Positions 25,703 to 32,590 of a stretch of DNA of 48,571 nt are shown here, in pieces. Each line of letters opens with the position of its first letter. Position 1 is the first letter of the stretch. The notes under the pieces are model-generated. The model was not told the DNA's origin and did no database searches. It saw nothing but the letters and a program-made list of their open reading frames with translations. Made by a program: the position numbers and the translations under genes. Location: IMG/VR virus record IMGVR_UViG_3300007640_000049, positions 1 to 48,571 of that record; one strand, given 5' to 3'. The DNA comes from a virus.

Positions 25703-26767
25703 CTAGCAGAAGATTGGGACGGCAGATACTTTACCCCTCTTCTTTGAAATTGCAATAGCAGTTTGAGTTGCAGGCTGGTAGTCAGCCTTGATTGCCAGGG
25801 CGAACTCCGAGTATCCAATCAGGCATCCACACGATACCCAGTTCCAAGTGTCGATGAACTGATGCCAATGACCGAAGACATCTACAACAGCAGCCCTTCT
25901 TCGATTCCACGCAGACACTGCTTTGTTAGCTGGAATGCTTAGACCACCGACACCACCCGCAAACCTGATATTGTCACCATGGTGGAATCGTACATCATGC
26001 CCTTGGATCTTGAGCCAGTTGTGATAGCTCTCACCTATTCGGAACTTGAATGTCTCATCCCCGATGAACTCCTTTGCAATGAAATGGTATAGCCCCCACT
26101 CATAACTATTCTTATGACTGGTCTTGTGCCTCATCCTCTTGGTTGTTCTGCCATGGTTTCCGTTGCATGTAACTACATCTATCAGCTTGACACCCTTGCA
26201 CTCTTGCTTGATCTTCTTCAATGCAGAACACAACAGATCTCTAGCGAACAGGCATGCTTCTACCGGGGACAGATAGTTAGACTCTACTAACTCGTCATGG
26301 ATATAACCCGTGATCATGTCACCAAGTACAGCCACAACAATATGATCTACCTTGGCCTTTCTGTTCCATTCATGATACATATCAATGAATGACTGAACGA
26401 CGCTCTTGGCCCTAGCTTCTGCAATTGATGGGGTGTATTGATTGATGCCGTTGGTCTGCTTTAGATCAATCCGCTCCTCGACATGCCAGTCAGTAAGCAC
26501 AAGCACTAACGATACATCGCCATCCGTATCTACCGGAGCTTCCTTCCCCCACTTCCTCCAGTGAACAGATGACTGGCTCACTTCCTCGAACGCCTCCAGC
26601 CTAGCGTTGGCCATTTGAAGTTCCTCATACAGAAGACGCTGCTTCTGCATGAGAGACTTCTTTTCGGCTTTAGCCCTGGCTAGATCTCTCTCCAGCTTGA
26701 CCTCTCGCCCAAGGGATGGGTCAATAGCTTTCGCCTTTTGCCTGACGCTCTTCTTATTACTAGTCAT
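25703..26767 (-). CDS. Calcineurin-like metallophosphoesterase
   Basis: 354 residues. The metallophosphatase motifs appear in order: LTDWHVEE (D-x-H), GDMITG, CNGNHGRTT (GNH), RFHHGD and DVFGHWHQ (GHxH). About 65 N-terminal residues form a charged coiled-coil (RDLARAKAEKKSLMQKQRLL). Phage members of this family act as phosphodiesterases or nucleases; substrate unknown. Its start overlaps the stop of the upstream gene by 8 bases. Its N-terminus (RQKAKAIDPSLGR) repeats the RxKAKAI motif of that gene. Confidence 0.85.
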   Translation of the reverse strand: MTSNKKSVRQKAKAIDPSLGREVKLERDLARAKAEKKSLMQKQRLLYEELQMANARLEAFEEVSQSSVHWRKWGKEAPVDTDGDVSLVLVLTDWHVEERIDLKQTNGINQYTPSIAEARAKSVVQSFIDMYHEWNRKAKVDHIVVAVLGDMITGYIHDELVESNYLSPVEACLFARDLLCSALKKIKQECKGVKLIDVVTCNGNHGRTTKRMRHKTSHKNSYEWGLYHFIAKEFIGDETFKFRIGESYHNWLKIQGHDVRFHHGDNIRFAGGVGGLSIPANKAVSAWNRRRAAVVDVFGHWHQFIDTWNWVSCGCLIGYSEFALAIKADYQPATQTAIAISKKRGKVSAVPIFC

Positions 26768-27014
26768 CGGAATCCCTTAGCCACCGTGAAAGGGTAGGGG
26801 CTGTTGGACATTTGTCCCCCAGCAGTTCAAGAACAACTTCCCTCCTAACAACAGTGATCGGAGCGGATATCTCTCCCGCTCTCCAGCCATCTCGAAAGTC
26901 CAGCATCTCTGCCTTCTGATCTTTGCTCAGGCTGTCGAACCAGATCTTCCTTGGCTCTCGCTTAATAGCTTTGGCCTTCTCCCTTATACTAATACGTTTC
27001 CCTGCCTTATTCAT
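26760..27014 (-). CDS. Small basic protein, 84 aa
   Basis: ATG 27014 preceded by AAGGAGG. The pattern FDSLSKDQKAEMLDFRDGWR followed by a helix-turn-helix-like C-terminus (VVLELLGDKCPTAPTLSRWL) suggests a short DNA- or phosphate-related adaptor, and such genes occur directly before phage metallophosphoesterases (recollection). It shares the REKAKAI opening with the phosphoesterase. Stop overlaps that gene's start. Confidence 0.5.
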   Translation of the reverse strand: MNKAGKRISIREKAKAIKREPRKIWFDSLSKDQKAEMLDFRDGWRAGEISAPITVVRREVVLELLGDKCPTAPTLSRWLRDSDD

Positions 27015-27319
27015 ATACTACCAACCTCCTTGAGTATAATTATAAGTGCCTTGCTTATATCTTTTGCCGTCTGGTCTACCGTTTCTTCAGACACAATCCA
27101 CATTGATGCATGCAGCATCTCATGTATTATTATCTCTACTAACTCTTGTCCCTTTAGCTTATTAGATATAAGGATTTCTTTCATATCAGAATCAGGATGC
27201 GAACACTCACCCATTGGCTCATCGAATGTCCACGGTCCCGGATCAACAAACCTTAGCCTCCACTTTGTTCCGTTGATAGATATTTTATAAGTCTTATCCC
27301 TCTTCTTTTCATCATCCAT
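27011..27319 (-). CDS. HExxH zinc metalloprotein (protease-like)
   Basis: 102 residues from ATG 27319. The motif IIIHEMLHASMW is a zinc-binding HExxH helix with a hydrophobic run in front, typical of small phage metalloproteases and SprT-like domains. A third ligand (often another His or Glu 15-30 residues on) is not obvious: the following residues include EETVDQTAKD. Either an active protease or a zinc fold only. Its stop overlaps the next gene's start by 4 bases. Confidence 0.65.
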   Translation of the reverse strand: MDDEKKRDKTYKISINGTKWRLRFVDPGPWTFDEPMGECSHPDSDMKEILISNKLKGQELVEIIIHEMLHASMWIVSEETVDQTAKDISKALIIILKEVGSI

Positions 27320-27360
27320 CTCGCTCCGCTCCATGACATAGCAAGTAGGTGGAAGAAGGT

Positions 27361-27506
27361 AGAGAGCGGCAGGACTCGAACCTGCGTAGGACTCTTCTCA
27401 GGATGATCAATGCCTGAGAGGCGGGGTCATCGCTAGCAGATTATCCGCACGATCCTAGCTCCAGCCTTGGCCAGAGTGTGGGATGCCCAACACCCACAAC
27501 GCTCCC
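27361..27506 (-). tRNA. tRNA-like RNA with long insert
   Basis: Read on the minus strand, GGGAGCG (5' end at 27506) can pair with CGCTCTC (27368-27362) as a seven-pair acceptor with one G-U; a D-arm-like GTGGG/CCCAC hairpin with GG in its loop follows; the T-arm GCAGG-TTCGAGT-CCTGC (27385-27369) is a perfect tRNA consensus; a five-base variable loop CCTAC and ACTCT/AGAGT form the anticodon stem. About 77 nucleotides lie inside the anticodon stem instead of seven. No U33 or anticodon can be placed with confidence. It could be an intron-bearing tRNA, a tRNA-like element or a remnant; amino acid not assignable. Confidence 0.55.
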
Positions 27507-27522
27507 GTGTTCATGAATTATA

Positions 27523-27711
27523 TCATTTCTTTCTCTGTAGATCCGCCCTTAATATCCTGACGTTTTCCCCAGTGTCGAAGCCTAGCTTCACTCTAGTTGG
27601 CGATGTCTTGAGAACCTTTATCTTTATGATCTCTTTCTTGTCAGGGTCATCCTCATACTGATTGGTAATGATGATGATTTCTTCTTTTTCATTTCTGGTT
27701 AAGACTAACAT
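27523..27711 (-). CDS. csrA: CsrA-like RNA-binding regulator (second copy)
   Basis: 62 residues, ATG 27711 with GGAAGGA eight bases upstream. MLVLTRNEKEEIIII and IKIKVLKTSPTRVKLGF, ending ENVRILRADLQ, follow the CsrA beta-strand order and keep the RNA-binding Arg. The sequence is only distantly like the first CsrA-like protein at 24158. It is encoded immediately upstream of the tRNA-like RNA on the same strand. Two distinct CsrA-type proteins in one phage suggest separate targets or heterodimer formation (inference). Confidence 0.8.
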   Translation of the reverse strand: MLVLTRNEKEEIIIITNQYEDDPDKKEIIKIKVLKTSPTRVKLGFDTGENVRILRADLQRKK

Positions 27712-27733
27712 CTTGCTATCCTTCCTGTGTTAC

Positions 27734-27808
27734 TTAGAGTCCCGCGATCAATAGACCGAGAAGAAAGAACCCTAGAATGACTAGGGTTCCCTTGGTTTGT
27801 TCTGACAT
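27734..27808 (-). CDS. Micro-protein, hydrophobic, 24 aa
   Basis: ATG 27806-27808 overlaps the stop TAA of the upstream gene (TAATG), with AAGGA about nine bases before it. The peptide has a short polar start (MSEQTKG) and then a leucine/glycine-rich membrane helix (TLVILGFFLLGLLIAGL). The whole gene is spanned by a perfect 9-bp hairpin at 27767-27789, so it may also be an RNA feature. Candidate only. Confidence 0.4.
   Translation of the reverse strand: MSEQTKGTLVILGFFLLGLLIAGL
27767..27789 (-). terminator. Perfect hairpin, terminator- or attenuator-like
   Basis: GAACCCTAG and CTAGGGTTC pair over nine bases with a five-base loop. On the minus strand the following bases are TTTCTTCTC, a weak U tract. 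It lies inside the micro-protein gene and upstream of the second CsrA-like gene, where it could reduce transcription or protect an mRNA end. Confidence 0.45.
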
Positions 27809-28065
27809 TATAAGTTGTCCTTGATCAGAGTATTGAATCCTTCTATCACCCATTCCATCCAGCCTTCCCCAACTCCATCTATCTCGCACAACTCTTTGGC
27901 TACCATGTAGATGGCGAAGTCTAGATTTCCATCTTCATCGTACCACTCCCATACTCTGTCAACTTCCTCCGCCAACTCAGACCATGTGAATGGTTCTGGC
28001 CTGACGTTCCCCGCTGCCCACGCTGCTTCTCTTCCAGTGCATTTAAACTCGTTGCTATTTAGCAT
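27808..28065 (-). CDS. Hypothetical protein, 85 aa
   Basis: Start chosen at ATG 28065, which has GGAG eight bases upstream and overlaps the previous gene by 11 bases; the longer reading from 28116 has no support. Acidic and Trp-rich (EVDRVWEWYDEDGNLDFA), helical, ends DNL. No family recognised. Confidence 0.5.
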   Translation of the reverse strand: MLNSNEFKCTGREAAWAAGNVRPEPFTWSELAEEVDRVWEWYDEDGNLDFAIYMVAKELCEIDGVGEGWMEWVIEGFNTLIKDNL

Positions 28066-28384
28066 CTTGCTTGCTCCTATTAAAGTTCCTTGCGTACTCC
28101 CACTGCTTGTCTTCATTCATGTTGCAGTAGCGATACAGATCTGGTGCAGTTATCTCTCGCCATGATGCTGGCTCGCATATGTAGCTCCGTTCATCCATGA
28201 ATACAATGTCGCCCACACTGACTGAACAGACACCCGGAACAGGATTGAACTCGTTCTGTCCCTCTTGGAAGACATGCTCTAGCCGTTCGTTGATTGTCTG
28301 CTTATTCCACACGGCATCGCTTATGCCTATGAAAACCAATCGACATCTCTTTTGATATGGTTGATAAACCGGGAACACTTTCAT
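28055..28384 (-). CDS. Hypothetical protein, 109 aa
   Basis: ATG 28384 with GGGAGA seven bases upstream; its start overlaps the stop of the next upstream gene by 4 bases. Mixed alpha/beta sequence with a VSVGDIVFMDERSYICEPA segment and a charged C-terminus (KQWEYARNFNRSKQDAK). Function unknown. Confidence 0.5.
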   Translation of the reverse strand: MKVFPVYQPYQKRCRLVFIGISDAVWNKQTINERLEHVFQEGQNEFNPVPGVCSVSVGDIVFMDERSYICEPASWREITAPDLYRYCNMNEDKQWEYARNFNRSKQDAK

Positions 28385-28842
28385 ACTTGCTCTCCCTTGA
28401 TTGCATCGACAATTGCATCGACCTTGCTGTAGATTCTTTCTAGTTCTTTGTCCACACTGGCGAACACTCTGCCTCCTACCATTATCACGGTAGAAGAATT
28501 AGTGACTGGCTCCTCTGTCTCTTTCCAGACAAACGCCTCGTACTTGTAGGGGTTGTATGTCACCTCCTCCCTGTAAGGATTAGCGAGCAGATCTTCAGGC
28601 GTCAGTCTTCCCTCTGTCTCTTTCTCTATCCGCTTGATTGTCCCACATGCAAACGCATGCACGTTCTTCTTTCCTTCCCTCAGTACTCTTTCTCTCCCTC
28701 CCTTACGCACAACGAATGACACATCGTGCATGACAATGTACTGACCATGGTCAACAACTCGACCTGACTTCCGTTCCTGTACTGACCAACACTTCTTGTG
28801 CAGGTTCCAGTAGACTCTAACCTTCATCATGCCATCACTCAT
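28381..28842 (-). CDS. Conserved phage protein, NLHKK...KNVHAF type, 153 aa
   Basis: The sequence KVRVYWNLHKKCWSVQERKS, GRVVDHGQYI, then GGRERVLREGKKNVHAFACG is a widely distributed hypothetical protein family I recall in phages and plasmids; its molecular role is not known to me. Beta-rich N-terminal part, helical C-terminus (ERIYSKVDAIVDAIKG). Neighbouring overlaps (4 bases on each side) place it in the coupled early operon. Confidence 0.55.
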   Translation of the reverse strand: MSDGMMKVRVYWNLHKKCWSVQERKSGRVVDHGQYIVMHDVSFVVRKGGRERVLREGKKNVHAFACGTIKRIEKETEGRLTPEDLLANPYREEVTYNPYKYEAFVWKETEEPVTNSSTVIMVGGRVFASVDKELERIYSKVDAIVDAIKGEQV

Positions 28843-29108
28843 CGCTCTTCCCCTTCTGCCAGAGAGAGTAGCTTACTCAACTCCTCTTCCATTCTGTCAA
28901 TCCTGTGCCGCAGTTTTGCGTTCTCATACTCTAGTTCTTTTATACGCTTTGCGTTGTGACCTATCCCTCCCCATGTCTGATCGTTTGCATGGATGATATC
29001 CATCAACGCATCTGCCAGTTCACTGTAGATAATATCTTTGGTGAACAGTCCCCTTGCCTTGAGACTCGCGGCAGATTCTTTGATCGTATCCCGTTGTTCT
29101 TTTTCCAT
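28839..29108 (-). CDS. Coiled-coil protein, 89 aa
   Basis: ATG 29108 with GAGGAG upstream. The C-terminal half (KELEYENAKLRHRIDRMEEE) is a strong coiled coil; the N-terminal half is helical (DIIYSELADALMDIIHANDQ). Probably a small dimeric early protein. It overlaps the downstream conserved gene by four bases. Confidence 0.5.
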   Translation of the reverse strand: MEKEQRDTIKESAASLKARGLFTKDIIYSELADALMDIIHANDQTWGGIGHNAKRIKELEYENAKLRHRIDRMEEELSKLLSLAEGEER

Positions 29109-29121
29109 TGTCCTGTCTCCT

Positions 29122-29340
29122 CTAGTCTAAGATGTCATACTCAAACTCAATCAATGCATCATCCACATCACCGCTATCCAATGCGGGATAGGTTAGCTCG
29201 ATAACATATGCATCGAAGTCTGCAATGACTGACCAGTTTGGTTTGTCACCAGCATAGCTACCCTTGCGGGCAAGGATGCCGGTCATCAATTGCATGTCCT
29301 CGAATGTGTAGACTTGGAACCTTTCTTTGATCATTCGCAT
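29122..29340 (-). CDS. Hypothetical protein, 72 aa
   Basis: ATG 29340 with AAGGAG nine bases upstream, one base after the DUF7227-like stop at 29342. Acidic beta-type protein (DFDAYVIELTYPALDSGDVD). No recognised domain. Confidence 0.45.
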   Translation of the reverse strand: MRMIKERFQVYTFEDMQLMTGILARKGSYAGDKPNWSVIADFDAYVIELTYPALDSGDVDDALIEFEYDILD

Positions 29341-29341
29341 C

Positions 29342-30046
29342 TTAAATAGCTCCTTCCAGCTTCTTGCTTAACCTTTTGGATGCAGTCCCGTGAGCCCGGA
29401 ACCCTACAATGACCTTGCGATCTTTCTTCTGGCACAACATGCATCTAGCACATGACATGTCGTCTACCTCTTGTGCAGGGCAGATCGTGATAGGCACACC
29501 ACCCGGAGTCTTGTTGCCCCTGCTTGGTGCGTCCTTGGGCAGGATAGTTGCGACTGGACCCACACCTAGTTGGTAGTAGGTGTCCGCCTGAGTTAGAGAG
29601 TCCGCTGACATGTTGACCACTAGACCGCCTAGCTTGTTCATGTCCCGAACTACTTCAGCATTGTGTTGGTCTTCCATGTCGTAGTGGGTATAGGTCCAGC
29701 CTTTGGTATGCTTTGCAGCCTTGCCCAACTGGATGAACTTGTCCCGATCTATCCTGTCTGTCTTGTCGTCAGACAACTCCTTGTCCTTGGGTGCGTCACC
29801 CGCTTGTGCATGCCTCCAAGGCTGTCCCTTCCAGAACCTAGCCACCGCTCGACAGAACAGATCCCAGTTGCCACCCCTGTCTCCCTTGGATACTTTCTTC
29901 CAGTGGATGCCAAGAGGACCGAACCTTGCGTAACAGTCGGTATCTCTAAGTGGGCATGAGTTAGGACAGGAGTCCTTCTCTACCGTGGATACAGGAACAG
30001 GCCCGACCTTCCTGTTGTTGGATACCATAGTCAATTGAACTTGCAT
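29342..30046 (-). CDS. DUF7227-type cysteine-cluster protein
   Basis: 234 residues from ATG 30046 (AAAGG eight bases upstream; ATG 30085 has none). The start VSNNRKVGPVPVSTVEKDSC then CPLRDTDCYARFGPLGIHWK, WRHAQAGDAP, TYTHYD, a central VNMSADSLTQAD, and CPAQEVDDMSCARCMLC match a conserved protein common in phages and plasmids, with several cysteines likely forming a metal-binding site. The family has no established function that I know. It probably needs a metal cluster. Placed at the head of the small-gene operon after the hairpin at 30091. Confidence 0.7.
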   Translation of the reverse strand: MQVQLTMVSNNRKVGPVPVSTVEKDSCPNSCPLRDTDCYARFGPLGIHWKKVSKGDRGGNWDLFCRAVARFWKGQPWRHAQAGDAPKDKELSDDKTDRIDRDKFIQLGKAAKHTKGWTYTHYDMEDQHNAEVVRDMNKLGGLVVNMSADSLTQADTYYQLGVGPVATILPKDAPSRGNKTPGGVPITICPAQEVDDMSCARCMLCQKKDRKVIVGFRAHGTASKRLSKKLEGAI

Positions 30047-30090
30047 GATGAAACCTTTCTTCTTGAAAGAAACTAATCGGTACACAATAG

Positions 30091-30112
30091 ACCACCGTCC
30101 GAAGACGGTGGT
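30091..30112 (-). other. Stable hairpin with UUCG loop
   Basis: ACCACCGTC and GACGGTGGT pair perfectly around CGAA; in the minus-strand RNA the loop is UUCG closed by C-G, the exceptionally stable tetraloop. It lies in the 84-base gap between two minus-strand genes with no U tract, so it is more likely an mRNA end-protecting or processing element than a simple terminator. Confidence 0.6.
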
Positions 30113-30130
30113 GAACAGTGGATCGTCTAG

Positions 30131-31075
30131 TTAGATTGCAAGGACATAGTCCAAGCTACGCTTAATGACATTGTCCTTGTCATCAAGAGCCTTGACCATG
30201 CGGTCAAGTCGAGTCGCGCCATGTCGTGTCATGTCATGCTGGACATAGCCTTGGATAGCGTTGTGTCCAAGCCAAGCGGTGGTCACTGGACGAGATTCTG
30301 TAGCAACAGGAACACCTAGTTTCAGTGACTCTTGTTCCAGTCGCCTTAAGATCTTGAGGACTCTGTTCTCCTCGTTTTCCATGATCTGCTCCGTAGCGTT
30401 TTCCTTCCGTGGATAGACTGCATTAAGCAGGTCGTCGATTCTGATCTCGGTCTCTTGGAGATGCTTTGCCTGCTCGATTGATTTCTCAATCGCTGCCTTC
30501 ATCCTATGCATCCTCGCTGCAAACTGCTCTACCCTGTACTCTAGCATCTGAGTATGCTTGAACTTCATGTGTACGTCCTTGACCGACATACGCATCCCGT
30601 TACGACAGATGAGCCTACCTAAGAATCCTAAGATATCTATGCACCCATCGTACCTTGCTCGCATTAGGACGTTGGCCTTGACCCTGTCCTTGCCAAAGAT
30701 TGTCCGCCCCTCTCCGCTTTCGGTCATGATTGCATGCTGACCCTTATCCCAGAACAGAGTTAGGTCAGGCTTTTGCTCGAAGACCTCTCCCCCTGCAAGC
30801 AGCATGCGAGTCACATGTTCTCTTTCATGACCTTTGTAGACACTGCTTACCGTGGTATTGTCGATCACCTCTACCGGATTAGACCGCACCTTGGCATAGG
30901 CTTGGATGCTTATGTTGTCTGGTAGACTTACCGGCATCTTGGTAATGTCGCTCCATTTTGCTTCGTGCCTGTAGGTTCCTGTCTTTGGATCGTAGACAGA
31001 CTTGGGAGTGTACGCTTCGTCGATAGCGGACAGGATGAGATCGGAGTGTTGGGTCTTGGTTGCTTGATCAAACAT
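30131..31075 (-). CDS. DUF932-like protein
   Basis: 314 residues from ATG 31075 (AGAGGA upstream). The middle part GFLGRLICRNGMRMSVKDVH followed by a long helical region resembles DUF932/phage-plasmid-primase-associated-like proteins, which carry an R.vC.NG..... motif; the helical C-terminus is acidic and extended. Function of the family is unresolved; they are frequent in phage early regions. Well separated by a terminator (31100-31139) from the upstream gene, so it is transcribed on its own promoter or with read-through. Confidence 0.55.
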   Translation of the reverse strand: MFDQATKTQHSDLILSAIDEAYTPKSVYDPKTGTYRHEAKWSDITKMPVSLPDNISIQAYAKVRSNPVEVIDNTTVSSVYKGHEREHVTRMLLAGGEVFEQKPDLTLFWDKGQHAIMTESGEGRTIFGKDRVKANVLMRARYDGCIDILGFLGRLICRNGMRMSVKDVHMKFKHTQMLEYRVEQFAARMHRMKAAIEKSIEQAKHLQETEIRIDDLLNAVYPRKENATEQIMENEENRVLKILRRLEQESLKLGVPVATESRPVTTAWLGHNAIQGYVQHDMTRHGATRLDRMVKALDDKDNVIKRSLDYVLAI

Positions 31076-31099
31076 AGTATTGTTCCTCTTGAAACAAAG

Positions 31100-31139
31100 T
31101 TAAAAAGAAAGGCGGATACCCTACATGGATACCCGCCTT
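31100..31139 (-). terminator. Strong rho-independent terminator, minus strand
   Basis: The minus-strand RNA has AAGGCGG-GTATCC, loop ATGTA, GGGTAT-CCGCCTT: thirteen pairs (two G-U), followed by TCTTTTTAA. It separates the gene at 31168-31551 from the DUF932-like gene. Confidence 0.85.
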
Positions 31140-31167
31140 GATGGTGACTGTCAATTTATTGAAGATA

Positions 31168-31551
31168 CTAAACTTCTACGCTGTACCAGTTGGAATTGTT
31201 GGTGGTTCTGTAGCTATCCGATAGCTTGATGAACCGCATCCGTAAACCTTGCAGGATCTCGGAGCGTCGTGCGTGCATTGGCTCGCATTGATACCACGCC
31301 TCTGTCAGAAAGACTATGCACTTCTCGCATATCTCTACCAGTTTGTACCCGTAGCTTGGCCTTACGCTTAGCCACAATTCCGATACGGTATTGAGCCGGT
31401 CGATGATACGCTCGCACGTTGTGCGGATGTCCCCTGCCTTGTCCGAGTGTTGCATTGTGTTCACGATTGCGAGGATATTATCCTTCTGGTTCATGAGGAT
31501 ATTGTCCAGAGCAGATGGTTCGATGGTGGTTTGGTCTTGAATGGTAAACAT
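31168..31551 (-). CDS. Hypothetical protein, 127 aa
   Basis: Start at ATG 31551 with AAGGAG nine bases upstream; the longer frame to 31677 overlaps the previous gene without a ribosome site. Helical protein with regularly spaced Leu/Ile (LDNILMNQKDNILAIVNTM) and two Cys near residue 85. No recognised domain. Confidence 0.5.
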   Translation of the reverse strand: MFTIQDQTTIEPSALDNILMNQKDNILAIVNTMQHSDKAGDIRTTCERIIDRLNTVSELWLSVRPSYGYKLVEICEKCIVFLTEAWYQCEPMHARRSEILQGLRMRFIKLSDSYRTTNNSNWYSVEV

Positions 31552-31576
31552 TGGGTGGTTCTCCTTCTTGAAGAAA

Positions 31577-31957
31577 CTAGTTAGCGAATCGTTCACGATT
31601 GGAAATGTGTGCATTCTGTCCGAGATACTTGGCCTTGGTTCCGGGGCGGTCTGGACGATAGGACCGCTGCGCGGCAAGCGGGTTGAATTTGTAGTTGTCG
31701 TTAGCCCGCATGCGTTTCTGGGATTCTACAACCGCTGGTTCGTAGGCGGATACGATTAGGTCAAAGCAGTGTTGTGCAACGTCTTTGCGGTCGGGTCTGG
31801 ACTTGATGTAGTCCGCGATCTTTGTCAGGGCAGACTCTACCTGCCATACCGCCTTGAACGTAAGACGATTGTCTTTGAGTAACCCTGACAGGTTAGAGCG
31901 GTAGAAGCAGTCGCGTACCAGTTTGGTACGACTTTTGGTAAGCACTAAAGTGAACAT
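31577..31957 (-). CDS. Hypothetical basic protein, 126 aa
   Basis: Start at ATG 31957 with TGAGGTG eight bases upstream, just downstream of the terminator hairpin at 31997-32022 on the same strand. Basic helical protein (TKLVRDCFYRSNLSGLLKDN; C-terminal SYRPDRPGTKAKYLGQ). Likely a nucleic-acid-interacting early protein, but no family is recognised. It is the first gene after the large structured RNA. Confidence 0.5.
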   Translation of the reverse strand: MFTLVLTKSRTKLVRDCFYRSNLSGLLKDNRLTFKAVWQVESALTKIADYIKSRPDRKDVAQHCFDLIVSAYEPAVVESQKRMRANDNYKFNPLAAQRSYRPDRPGTKAKYLGQNAHISNRERFAN

Positions 31958-31983
31958 CTTGAACACCTCAAAAGAAAAGTGAA

Positions 31984-32022
31984 GAAACAAAAATAGCCCG
32001 CTAGGTGCGTACACTTAGCGGG
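31984..32022 (-). terminator. Terminator at the end of the large structured RNA
   Basis: CCCGCTAGGTG (31997-32007) and CACTTAGCGGG (32012-32022) form an 11-position stem with a four-base loop (one C-A mismatch on the minus strand); the minus-strand RNA continues CTATTTTTGTTTC. It ends the candidate RNA that starts near 32590. Confidence 0.7.
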
Positions 32023-32590
32023 TTGATTTTGGTCACTTGACCATTCTTGTTGTTGCATACTTCGATTGCTCGTTTGAGCAATCACGGCGGATGGCGTTAC
32101 CCATGGATACCATCAGACCGTTGTGTCTTGTTGCTCTACCCGTTTCGCTAGGGATCAGACGCTACTCTAAACCAATAGCCCTAGCAAAGAATCTACCCGA
32201 TTGATCTCGGCCAAACCTTGCAACCGGTCCAAGAAGGCCCGCGATCACAAGTGGGAATGGTACGCTTACAAGATAGCGTAGGTCATGGATTAAACCGGCA
32301 CTAAACGGACGCCCTACGGCTCATCCGCATCGCACCATATCCACGCAAACCCCAAAGGGTACTGATTGCATACCGCGAGCCATAGGCTCCGTACGCACAC
32401 TCCTCTCGTCCATCAGTGTTACCTTTGCCTAGTTAAACCCTGCTTGAAATGGTCCGCTTTGTGCGTTTCTTCCACTAGTCCAGACCATGGGTCTGGCATC
32501 GCTCCGATGGACACAAAGTTTTCCACAGGATTAGGTTACTGTCCGTAGGACCAGCCTAGACGCTAATAACGCCAACCTAAAAAAGTGGGG
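31985..32590 (-). ncRNA. Large structured non-coding RNA candidate, about 600 nt
   Basis: A 550-base stretch without coding potential, full of compact stems: GATTGCTC/GAGCAATC (32064-32083), GCTAGGG/CCCTAGC (32147-32185), TACGCT/AGCGTA (32261-32280), GAGCC/GGCTC (32377-32389), CCAGACC/GGTCTGG (32480-32496) and the enclosing pair TTAGGTT/AACCTAA (32531-32580). A terminator on the minus strand follows at 31997. The size and phage setting resemble the ROOL and GOLLD classes of large ornate RNAs, but family membership is not shown. The 5' end is uncertain; it may extend past 32590. Confidence 0.55.

Noticed and set aside
27361-27506. Tmrna at the tRNA-like locus
   Set aside because: No tag frame or the GGATTCGACGG-type 5' segment of tmRNA can be found.
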